Source: Candidatus Omnitrophota bacterium (GTDB taxonomy: Bacteria > Omnitrophota > Gorgyraeia > Gygaellales > Profunditerraquicolaceae). Taken from it: DNA of 20,390 nucleotides. A program made the translations under genes and the position numbers. The stretch is from positions 1-20,390 of the forward strand of contig JAQTTI010000011.1 in NCBI GenBank assembly GCA_028710845.1, read 5' to 3'. Of this stretch, positions 14,183 through 20,390 are shown piece after piece; positions within the stretch are counted from its first letter, which is position 1; every line of letters starts with the position of its first letter. The notes below the pieces were generated by a model. That model searched no databases and was not told the origin of the DNA. It worked only from the letters and a program-made list of their open reading frames with translations.

Positions 14183-14791
14183 ATGTTAAGGAATCGCAAA
14201 GCCCAGGCAATTCTGGAATTGGCAATATTGGGTTCATTGCTGATTCTGGCTTTCTCTCTGGCGATTACCGAAGGAGAAAGATTCAACCGTCGGCAATCTT
14301 ATATGCACCAGACCTTCCGTGGGGCTTTAAAAAAAGCCAACAAAGACAACCGCCCGACTACCTGGTCGACAATGGATTTTCGCAGGAGTTCTAATATGAT
14401 TAATCCTATGGAACTAGGCTCAATGCAGCAATTCCAGGATTCTAACTCTATACTTTGGTCAGACGGCAAAAAAGATAAAGCTACAAATGATTACCCTAAG
14501 GCTAAATCCTGGTATCAGTTTAACCGAGACCATTTATATGATGTTACTCAAACTGGTCCGGGACCGGTTAATACAGGAGGTGTATTAAGATTTGTGGTTA
14601 CGACCGGCCCGGAAAGCACGACCATATTCGACAAGGATGAGTTTGATGGACAAATTCAGACCAGTAAAACGATGAGCGCCGATGATCATGTTCATGCCGA
14701 AACCCCGACTGCTTCAGATGACGCTGATTTAAGCGCTGGCGGCTTTTATAGGGGGGGCGGAGGTATAGGAAGGTCTAAGGTGATGCAATAA
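14183..14791 (+). CDS. TadE-like prepilin/pseudopilin, 202 aa
   Basis: The protein begins MLRNRKA, then A^QAILELAILGSLLILAFSL, with Glu +5 and Ala at -1. A long hydrophilic region follows, with SYMHQTFRGALKKANKDN, several polar segments and a Gly-rich end (FYRGGGGIG). A similar layout occurs in TadE-type pseudopilins, although no family match beyond the N-terminus can be made by eye. AGAGGGAG precedes the ATG at 14183. The stop overlaps the next start (TAATG), indicating coupled translation. Confidence 0.78.
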   Translation: MLRNRKAQAILELAILGSLLILAFSLAITEGERFNRRQSYMHQTFRGALKKANKDNRPTTWSTMDFRRSSNMINPMELGSMQQFQDSNSILWSDGKKDKATNDYPKAKSWYQFNRDHLYDVTQTGPGPVNTGGVLRFVVTTGPESTTIFDKDEFDGQIQTSKTMSADDHVHAETPTASDDADLSAGGFYRGGGGIGRSKVMQ

Positions 14792-15024
14792 TGAATAAAG
14801 GGCAAGCAACACTTGAATTTTCGCTGGTTTTGATTATAACCATGGTATTAATCGGCGGATTTATCGGCATAACCACTTGGGTGGTCGGCCATCTTATTCC
14901 CCGTCAGGACCAATATGAATTTGATCGTGTAGGGGCCGGAACTAAAGCAACTGCTGGACTGCCCGAAATAGGTTATCATACTTCGTTATATGCCGATGAT
15001 CAGGTTTATTATCTTAGAAGATAG
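14791..15024 (+). CDS. Small TadE-like prepilin
   Basis: This 77-aa protein has a very short leader, MNKG, then G^QATLEFSLVLIITMVLIGG, with Glu +5. A hydrophobic helix and a short polar tail with several Tyr residues follow (TSLYADDQVYYLRR). Its start overlaps the preceding stop by one base, and seven bases separate it from the TadG-like gene. The Phe after Glu and the position just before a TadG-like gene fit a TadE-like pseudopilin. Confidence 0.8.
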   Translation: MNKGQATLEFSLVLIITMVLIGGFIGITTWVVGHLIPRQDQYEFDRVGAGTKATAGLPEIGYHTSLYADDQVYYLRR

Positions 15025-15031
15025 GAGATGA

Positions 15032-16636
15032 ATGTTTTTTTCGTTCCGGAACAAGCAACCTATGGGTAAGGGAAAATTATCAGGCCAGATATTTCCTTTT
15101 TTACTGGTCGGCATAGTTGGCTTGCTTGCTTTGGGCCTGGCTGTAAGCGGTATATTCGGCGGGGTAAGGGTAAGGACCTGCGCTGCCAACGGGGCTGATG
15201 CCGGTTCTTTGGCCACTGCTTCCCGGTTTTGCTATGCCTTTAACGAACTTTGCCTTAGAAATAGAGCAATGCGGGATTATTATAACTTAGACTGGTCACG
15301 TTACACAACAATGCATCTGGTCGCAGATGCTTATTTAACCGAAGGAAGGCAGAAAAGCGCCCGGGCACAGGTTTTATTAGAAAGCGCAGTGGGTGATGTT
15401 AGAAGGGGAAGCTGGTGTGAGTATTGGGGGCATTTGGAAAATGCCGAAAATAACCTTTATAAACCAGAAGGAGAGACTCTTGATACGGCCTTTGGTCAGA
15501 CACTTGAGGCAGCCAGGTGTGTAGGCGCATTTAGCATAATGGGCAGATATATGCGGTTTTTTACCAATAATTTTAAGAATAACCAGCAGTCAAATTACTG
15601 TCTAGCCAATAGATTTATGGAATCGATTTTTACCACCCAGAGCTCCCTGCAAGACGCCAGGTCTACCGGTCTGACCTATGCTTTTAATAATAGCTGTACT
15701 ACCGGCGATGCATTTAATACCTGGGTCGCCACCGGCGGATTTAATCCCAACCCTACCTTTGAATGGGGCCCTACCGGTAATGAGTGCGGCGTAACAGTTA
15801 CCATAAATACACCGATAATAAGGTCATATCAAATAAGGTATGCTACCTGGAACTATCCCCAAAAAAAGACGCTTCAGTCCGAGGGTTTTTCATGTTCTTA
15901 TACCCACGAGGGGGATGCGACATTAACAATTTCAAGAGCCAGCAAGACAATCAGCTTGGACCCTTTTAATGAAGATGGGGCCTGGGAATTAGTAGGAGTT
16001 TATCGGGATCTTTCTAACGCGTTATATAATGCCAGGAACTGGGCTAATCATATCCGGGGGCAAACAGTGGGGGCATCGCATCATACGGAAGGCTGCGATG
16101 ATATACCTCCTAACTGCCATGAAGTTTGTAATAGCGAGCCTTGGGGCCACAGAGAAAGCTCAGTGGATTCATTAAATGGATTTGTAAATTGCCTTCTTAG
16201 TGCATTAAGAAGGCTTAACGAAGATCATGACGGAATCCTGTCAATGATAAATATTCAGCAAAACAATACTCAAATTTATCAGAATGTCTGGCCGCCAACT
16301 CCTCCTAATGGTCCGTTTTTCGCCAGCCTTACCTGCGATGATGTAAAGGTCGCTTCTGCTAATGCCATTGCCAGTGATGACGATATGGGGGATCCGCTTG
16401 AAAAGAATACCCCGGGTTTAATGATTTATATAATTGATGATGTTTTTCTTACCCCGCCTCCCTGGCGTACTGATTGTACGGTAGATTTGTGGTGCAGGCA
16501 TACAGATCCTGACACAGGAGTAGTTACTTATGACCATGCCAGAGGTTATAGCCGGGCCACATTTAGCGGCGACGGAATAATCAGAACTTTTAAGGACGAC
16601 TTTTGGGCCCAAATTGATGAGGCTAGTTTATTTTAA
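15032..16636 (+). CDS. TadG-like Flp pilus-associated protein, cysteine-rich
   Basis: This 534-aa protein has an N-terminal anchor preceded by SGQIFPFLLVGIVGLL. After the helix, RTCAANGADAGSLATAS resembles the NAADAAALAGA segment that follows the helix in TadE/TadG-like proteins. The remainder is a large extracytoplasmic region with 16 cysteines in total, several in pairs (EGCDDIPPNCHEVC, TDCTVDLWC), which suggests disulfide bonding. No von Willebrand A domain, common in TadG, can be identified by eye. AGGAG precedes the ATG at 15032; an internal ATG at 15062 would give a shorter leader. It probably sits at the membrane or in the periplasm, perhaps as a minor pilus or adhesive component. Confidence 0.75.
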   Translation: MFFSFRNKQPMGKGKLSGQIFPFLLVGIVGLLALGLAVSGIFGGVRVRTCAANGADAGSLATASRFCYAFNELCLRNRAMRDYYNLDWSRYTTMHLVADAYLTEGRQKSARAQVLLESAVGDVRRGSWCEYWGHLENAENNLYKPEGETLDTAFGQTLEAARCVGAFSIMGRYMRFFTNNFKNNQQSNYCLANRFMESIFTTQSSLQDARSTGLTYAFNNSCTTGDAFNTWVATGGFNPNPTFEWGPTGNECGVTVTINTPIIRSYQIRYATWNYPQKKTLQSEGFSCSYTHEGDATLTISRASKTISLDPFNEDGAWELVGVYRDLSNALYNARNWANHIRGQTVGASHHTEGCDDIPPNCHEVCNSEPWGHRESSVDSLNGFVNCLLSALRRLNEDHDGILSMINIQQNNTQIYQNVWPPTPPNGPFFASLTCDDVKVASANAIASDDDMGDPLEKNTPGLMIYIIDDVFLTPPPWRTDCTVDLWCRHTDPDTGVVTYDHARGYSRATFSGDGIIRTFKDDFWAQIDEASLF

Positions 16637-16653
16637 CCCTATTAACCAACCGT

Positions 16654-17388
16654 ATGAATTCTAAAACTAAAATAATAGCTTTAATATCAATCTTTGTAAT
16701 TTCTGCCTTTTGCCCTGTTTTTGCTTTTGCCGCCGATATTACTTTACCTTCGGATGCGGTAAAAGTTGGAGAAAAAACCTCGGATTTTGGCCCGATAAAA
16801 TCATTAACCGGTTTTTATGAAACCTCTTTAAATAAAGACAGGTTAAATTCATTTTACAACAGGGAATTGGTTAGGGCTGGCTGGCAAAAAAAAGGCGAAG
16901 GCGCCTTCGTAAAAGATAAAAAAATTATGGTTATTATCTGCGAGTCTTCGAAAAATAAAGCCGGAAAAACAGAATTTCTGGTTACGCTTAGCAATATTCC
17001 GCCGAAAGAAGAGTTTCTGGCAATGTATAAAGAATCCCCTGAAAGTTTGCCATATATGCCTATTTATCCCGGCAGCATACAAATCTACCTTTTAAGATTA
17101 CAGGGAGAAGTTGAAAGCGCGTATGAGACCGGAAGCAGTATCGAAGATATAGCTTTTTTCTATAAAACTGGTATGCTTAAGTATGGCTGGAGCTTGGATT
17201 ATGATTTTAATATTCCTGATCAATTGACAGATAAAGAGGGTATTGGCCTGAATTTTTACAAGCCGAGCGGAGAAACCTGCTCGATTAGAATATCCGGCTC
17301 TGAGGGTTTCCAGCGCCTGGAACAGGATACTGAAAATAACCAGGAACTAGCCAAAAATGTGATTGCCGTTAAATACCGTGAATATTAA
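16654..17388 (+). CDS. Secreted protein with two copies of a YET-FY-GW repeat
   Basis: This 244-aa protein has a signal peptide ending near AFA (residue 26). Two related modules follow. In the first, YET at 55-57 is followed by FY and then GW at 76-77. In the second, YET at 157-159 is followed by FY and GW at 178-179, with the same 21-residue spacing. The order is an YET segment, an amphipathic helix ending in FY...L...GW, and a beta-rich end. Small repeats of this style (value, difference, FY...L...GW) are seen in other uncharacterised secreted proteins, but I cannot name a family. It lies between TadG-like and TadB genes and is probably an exported accessory of the pilus system. Confidence 0.75.
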   Translation: MNSKTKIIALISIFVISAFCPVFAFAADITLPSDAVKVGEKTSDFGPIKSLTGFYETSLNKDRLNSFYNRELVRAGWQKKGEGAFVKDKKIMVIICESSKNKAGKTEFLVTLSNIPPKEEFLAMYKESPESLPYMPIYPGSIQIYLLRLQGEVESAYETGSSIEDIAFFYKTGMLKYGWSLDYDFNIPDQLTDKEGIGLNFYKPSGETCSIRISGSEGFQRLEQDTENNQELAKNVIAVKYREY

Positions 17389-17554
17389 AATATCAGATAA
17401 AAGATCCCAATCGGGTATAGAGTATGTTGCCGCTATACTGGTACTTATTGGAGCTCTTATTTGGGTGGGTATCTATTACCAGCGCAGCGTACAAGGCAAA
17501 TACCGGCAAACCGGAGAAGCTATTAGCGGCGGAGAACAATATACTGTCCATTAA
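17378..17554 (+). CDS. Short prepilin-like protein, Ser at the cleavage site
   Basis: The frame reads KISDKRSQSGIEYVAAILVL and continues with a hydrophobic helix, then YYQRSVQGKYRQTGEAISGG and a short end. The cleavage site would be S^QSGIEY, with Glu +5 but Ser at -1. The QRSVQGKYR and GGEQY segments match the family motif of the cassette upstream. The start is uncertain: GTG 17378 overlaps the previous gene by 11 bases, and an in-frame TTG at 17363 would add five residues. No clear ribosome-binding site is visible, so translation may be coupled. It is about 58 aa. Confidence 0.65.
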   Translation: MNIKISDKRSQSGIEYVAAILVLIGALIWVGIYYQRSVQGKYRQTGEAISGGEQYTVH

Positions 17555-17572
17555 TCAAATAATTTCAAAAAT

Positions 17573-18418
17573 ATGATCGTCTTGCTAAATATCCTAATTC
17601 TATGTTCGGTTATCCTGATTTCTTTTAGCCTGTTGCCTCTTATTGTCCAAAGGATCCAGTTTTGGCAGCAGAAGAAAGAGGCGGCAGTGGCTAAAGAAAT
17701 GGATAAGATGTTCTATGATAAGAGCCCTAAAAGTATAGTTATGCTCTATTTTATCCTTCCAATGCTTTTTGGTTCGGTAGGATATTTTATTCTAAATTCT
17801 CAACTAATGATGATTTTAGGGGTGGTTGTCGGTCTGGTAATCCCGAATTTTATTTTAAAGGCCCGCTTTAAAGCCAGGATCCGTAAATTCAACAACCAGC
17901 TTTTGGATGCGATTAACATGCTCTCCAGCTGTATAAAGGGAGGCTTAAGCCTTCTGCAGGGGCTGGAAGTTTTAGTTGAAGAAATGCCTGCTCCGATGAG
18001 CCAGGAGTTGGGGCTTGTAGTCAGGGAAAACAGGATGGGCATACCGCTTGAGGAATGTTTAACCCGTTTAAACAAGCGTATGAATCTGGATGAACTCAGC
18101 TTGATAGTCAATGCCCTTATGGTTGCCCGCGAAACAGGCGGTGAATTGCCTAAAGTTTTTAGCCGCCTGAGCGTAACAATCAGGGATAACCGCAAGTTAA
18201 GGGAAAGCATTAAGACCCTTACCTTACAGGGAAGGCTGCAGGGGATAATAATGTCGTTTTTGCCTTTTGCCTTCTGCGCCTGGGTTCTTTCGGTGAATAA
18301 GCACCATTTTGATATCATGTTAAATAGCGATATAGGCAGGACGCTTCTAATTATAGCAGTAGTTTTGCAGTTAATCGGGATGTGGCTGATAAAAATATTT
18401 AGTACAATCGATTTATAA
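17573..18418 (+). CDS. tadB: Tad pilus inner-membrane platform protein TadB
   Basis: This 281-aa protein is a T2SS-F type platform protein. It has an N-terminal membrane segment, a second hydrophobic region near 55-95, and then a cytoplasmic helical domain with QLLDAINMLSSCIKGGLSL and QELGLVVRENRMGIPLEECL, which are typical of TadB. LMVARETGGELPKVFSRL precedes the C-terminal membrane helices. TadB with TadC forms the inner-membrane base on which the CpaF ATPase acts. The TadC gene starts one base after the stop, the standard pair order. The ribosome-binding site is weak. Confidence 0.93.
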   Translation: MIVLLNILILCSVILISFSLLPLIVQRIQFWQQKKEAAVAKEMDKMFYDKSPKSIVMLYFILPMLFGSVGYFILNSQLMMILGVVVGLVIPNFILKARFKARIRKFNNQLLDAINMLSSCIKGGLSLLQGLEVLVEEMPAPMSQELGLVVRENRMGIPLEECLTRLNKRMNLDELSLIVNALMVARETGGELPKVFSRLSVTIRDNRKLRESIKTLTLQGRLQGIIMSFLPFAFCAWVLSVNKHHFDIMLNSDIGRTLLIIAVVLQLIGMWLIKIFSTIDL

Positions 18419-18419
18419 T

Positions 18420-19283
18420 ATGGAATTAATTATATTTATCTTTATAATTGGTTCGGTTGTGCTTGTCTTCTGGAGCTTTCTCTTTGCCCAGCCAAGCTCG
18501 CTTCTTCGCCTGCCCAAAGAAACAACCGATATTAAATTTCAGAAACCCAAGTTTGATTTTTCCATACTTTTTCCGACGGCCGGGTTGCTTGATAAGACCG
18601 GAATCGGCGCTACCTTAAAGAAGTCTCTGGATACAGCCCACATAAATTTATCTGCCGGAGCCTTTTTTAATATTAAGATACTTGGATGTATCTTTATGAT
18701 CTTTTTAATAGTAACCTTAACCGGTAAGGCAGATCCGATAATTATAATAATTGCTTTGGGGTTAGGTTATTTAGGGCCGGATTTTTATGTAGGCCAGAAA
18801 GTAAAGAAGCGTAAACTGGCGATTGCCCGCAGGCTCCCGGAAACAGTCGACCTTTTGGGTTTGTGTATTGAAGCAGGCCTTGATTTCGTCAATGCCGTTA
18901 AATGGGTAATTGACAGGACCCCTCATACCCCGATGACCGAAGAACTGGCTTTTGTGGTCGAAGAGATCAAATGGGGAAAACCCCGCATCCAGGCGTTAAA
19001 AGATATGTCCCACAGGCTGGAGATCCCGGAAATGACCTCTTTTGTGCAAACTATTATTCAGGCTGAACGTATGGGCACCCCGGTATCTGAGGCGTTCGCC
19101 ATACTTTCCGAAGACGCCCGCGGTCAAAGGTTCCATCGCGGGGAAAGAATTGCTTTGCAGGCGCCTATTAAAATTCTCCTTCCTCTTATTTTCTTCATCA
19201 TGCCGGTAATTGGTATTATCGTCGGAGGCCCGATATTGCTTACATTTATGCAGGGCGGACTTACCGGATTCATGAATAAATAA
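18420..19283 (+). CDS. tadC: Tad pilus inner-membrane platform protein TadC
   Basis: This 287-aa protein has N-terminal membrane segments (about 1-20 and 85-120) and the T2SS-F domain with RRLPETVDLLGLCIEAGLDF, EELAFVVEEIKWGKPRIQAL and IIQAERMGTPVSEAF. Two final hydrophobic stretches close the protein (LLPLIFFIMPVIGIIVGGPI). It is the partner of TadB. Its frame starts one base after tadB and it is the last gene of the pilus cluster seen here. An inserted transposase unit begins 14 bases beyond its stop, so further genes of the operon may have been displaced. Confidence 0.93.
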   Translation: MELIIFIFIIGSVVLVFWSFLFAQPSSLLRLPKETTDIKFQKPKFDFSILFPTAGLLDKTGIGATLKKSLDTAHINLSAGAFFNIKILGCIFMIFLIVTLTGKADPIIIIIALGLGYLGPDFYVGQKVKKRKLAIARRLPETVDLLGLCIEAGLDFVNAVKWVIDRTPHTPMTEELAFVVEEIKWGKPRIQALKDMSHRLEIPEMTSFVQTIIQAERMGTPVSEAFAILSEDARGQRFHRGERIALQAPIKILLPLIFFIMPVIGIIVGGPILLTFMQGGLTGFMNK

Positions 19284-19297
19284 ACCATAATCCTAAA

Positions 19298-20081
19298 AAA
19301 TGGGGTCAGAGCTCGTTTTTTAAATAACCAAGTTAGATTCCTTCTGCTCAATCGTCTATTTTCGCAGGAGGATTTTTTATGGCTCGCAGACCCCGTTTAT
19401 TTGTCGCAGATGTTCCCTGCCATATTATACAAAGAGGCAATAATAAAAATTCAATCTTTCTTGAAGATGATGATTGTGTATTTTTCTTAAATACTTTGCT
19501 TGAAGCAAAGATCAAGTATCCCTGCCTTGTTTATAGTTATTGCCTAATGGCCAACCATTTTCATTTACTTGTCGAGCCCAAGTATGACAAAAATAATGTT
19601 AGTATGCTAGTCAAGTTTTTAGGAGCTAAATATGTCGGTTATTTTAATAAAAAATATAAACGTTCAGGTACCCTTTGGGAAGGCCGTTTCAGATGTTCAT
19701 TAATTGATAAAGAGCTATATTTTCTAACATGCTTGCGTTACATAGAAATGAATCCCTTAAGGGCAGGTATAGTAAATAACCCGGGATTTTACCGCTGGTC
19801 AAGCTACCGGTTCAGGGCATTTGGTGAAGAAAATCCGATTATTGATTTGGATCTTTGGTATAACTGTTTAGCCTCCGATTCAGAGGTGCGTCAAGTAAAA
19901 TACCGCCAGTTTTTCGAAAGTTCAATAAAGGAGCCAAAATGGAAGCAGGTTAGGGAAATGACCAATAAAAATGGAATATTAGGCAGCAGTAAATTCGAAA
20001 GCTACATAGAAAAACTCACCAACCAGCGAATTGTTTTAAGGCCTTGTGGGAGGCCGAAAAAAATTAGCTCTGACCCCATTT
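19298..20081 (+). mobile_element. RAYT/IS200-like unit bounded by 16-bp inverted repeats
   Basis: AAATGGGGTCAGAGCT at 19298-19313 and its perfect reverse complement at 20066-20081 bound one transposase gene. The right copy overlaps the last codons of that gene. This boundary sequence is typical of stand-alone Y1 transposase units seen in many environmental genomes. The full unit is about 784 bases and appears intact, inserted just after tadC. Confidence 0.8.
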
Positions 20082-20083
20082 AA
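19379..20083 (+). CDS. REP-associated tyrosine transposase (RAYT, Y1 HUH family)
   Basis: This 234-aa protein starts MARRPRLFV and carries PCHIIQRGNN, then YCLMANHFHLLVEP, with the HUH metal-binding pair H60 and H62. The catalytic tyrosine would be in the AKYVGYFNKKYKRSG stretch (Y85 or Y88). LWEGRF and CLRYIEMNPLRAGI are hallmarks of the RAYT branch of the IS200/IS605-like superfamily. RAYTs cut single-stranded DNA at hairpins. AGGAGG (19366-19371) precedes ATG 19379. The last residues SSDPI plus the stop are encoded by the right inverted repeat. All motifs are present, so the gene may be active. Confidence 0.95.
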   Translation: MARRPRLFVADVPCHIIQRGNNKNSIFLEDDDCVFFLNTLLEAKIKYPCLVYSYCLMANHFHLLVEPKYDKNNVSMLVKFLGAKYVGYFNKKYKRSGTLWEGRFRCSLIDKELYFLTCLRYIEMNPLRAGIVNNPGFYRWSSYRFRAFGEENPIIDLDLWYNCLASDSEVRQVKYRQFFESSIKEPKWKQVREMTNKNGILGSSKFESYIEKLTNQRIVLRPCGRPKKISSDPI

Positions 20084-20110
20084 AATGTCCATTCTATATA
20101 TTATTTTGCG

Positions 20111-20152
20111 TTTTTGTCCAGTCTGCTATTAATTTTTGTCCAGTCTGTTATT
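20111..20152 (+). repeat. Two direct copies of TTTTTGTCCAGTCTGYTATT
   Basis: Copies at 20111-20130 and 20133-20152 differ by one base (C/T) and are spaced by a 22-base period. A weaker relative, TGTCCATTCT, starts at 20086. The core TGTCCAGTCTG resembles TGTCCAATCTGG at 8509 and 8564 near the helix-turn-helix gene. Confidence 0.75.
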
Positions 20153-20280
20153 TTAATAGCTTAGTGCTAATTCGCAAACAACAAATCAATTAATTGTAAC
20201 CTAATAATCTGATCTTATCATCCAAATTTGGCAAAGGCTGCTTTTTAAGAAGCTTTTTTAGTAAAATTTGTCGCAAAATC

Positions 20281-20305
20281 CGGGTCTCTTTTTGGACCGT
20301 TTTTT
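20281..20305 (+). terminator. Weak intrinsic terminator candidate
   Basis: CGGGTC and GACCG can pair, with one unpaired G, around an eight-base loop, followed directly by TTTTTT at 20300-20305. The stem is short. It could end transcripts from the transposase before the downstream promoter. Confidence 0.4.
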
Positions 20306-20311
20306 AGGAAA

Positions 20312-20326
20312 GAAAACGTTACCAAA
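20312..20326 (+). promoter_or_regulatory. Upstream element shared with the pilin promoter
   Basis: GAAAACGTTACCAAA matches 14 of 15 bases with the site at 10890-10904 and lies the same 16 bases before a -35 box. It suggests that the gene beyond the window is co-regulated with the pilin cassette. Confidence 0.5.
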
Positions 20327-20342
20327 ATATCTATTTTTTTGC

Positions 20343-20371
20343 TTGACAGCGTCTATCTCAGGTGGTATATT
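20343..20371 (+). promoter_or_regulatory. Strong sigma70-type promoter reading out of the window
   Basis: Perfect TTGACA (20343-20348), a 17-base spacer and TATATT (20366-20371). No start codon follows within the window; 19 bases remain after the -10 box. The driven gene is to the right. Confidence 0.75.
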
Positions 20372-20390
20372 TGATTGTAAGTTGAAAAGA

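Larger units (their letters stand above)
20084..20390. other. Gene-free right-end region with repeats, terminator and outward promoter
   Basis: I see no convincing coding frame in these 307 bases. The stretch holds two copies of a 20-base repeat (20111-20152), a weak hairpin with T-run (20281-20305), a GAAAACGTTACCAAA element (20312-20326) and a strong promoter (20343-20371). A further short hairpin, GCTT (20240-20243) with AAGC (20250-20253), is followed by six Ts. The promoter drives a gene beyond the window. Confidence 0.6.

Noticed and set aside
17800..18318. Reverse-strand open frame of 172 codons opposite tadB
   Set aside because: The + strand frame is a clear TadB, and the reverse frame has no recognisable motifs or upstream signals.
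1..20390. CRISPR array, tRNA or rRNA genes
   Set aside because: No regularly spaced repeat-spacer pattern, cloverleaf-like sequence or rRNA-like conserved stretch was seen by eye on either strand.

Overview
The window looks like one stretch of an AT-rich diderm (Gram-negative-type) bacterial chromosome. A secretin, a lipoprotein and a TonB-type C-terminal domain all point to an outer membrane. The fused tad genes, the many tiny pilins and a REP-type transposase suggest an uncultivated Omnitrophota-like lineage, but that is an inference from gene style and not a proven assignment. All genes called are on the + strand.

Left part (1-2510): a small two-helix membrane protein, a 608-aa CPBP-family intramembrane protease with a large extracytoplasmic N-terminal region, and another small membrane protein. 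Centre-left (2530-8497): a tight operon with a parvulin/SurA-like lipoprotein, CpaB, a CpaC secretin carrying a C-terminal TonB-like domain, a single-chain fusion of a ParA/CpaE-like ATPase with the CpaF/TadA secretion ATPase, and a DUF192 protein. Together these form the outer-membrane channel, its periplasmic partner and the motor of a Tad/Flp-type IVb pilus.

A gene at 8583-10907 has its own strong sigma70-type promoter. It encodes a helix-turn-helix, a long charged coiled coil and an unrecognised C-terminal domain with a faint resemblance to DDE transposases. It interrupts the pilus cluster.

Right of it, a second promoter and a structured leader (10921-11068) precede an unusually large cassette of small prepilin-like genes (11069-15024), four of them very small (44 to 59 aa). 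Several are clear tandem duplicates, and an A-B-A-B arrangement is visible. A cysteine-rich TadG-like protein, a secreted two-repeat protein and one more prepilin follow, then the inner-membrane platform proteins TadB and TadC (17573-19283). No prepilin peptidase (TadV/CpaA) is present in the window, so processing must rely on a gene elsewhere.

The right end holds a RAYT/IS200-like transposase bounded by a perfect 16-bp inverted repeat. A gene-free stretch (20084-20390) follows, with short direct repeats, a weak terminator and a strong promoter that reads out of the window. This last promoter shares an upstream element, at identical spacing, with the pilin promoter.
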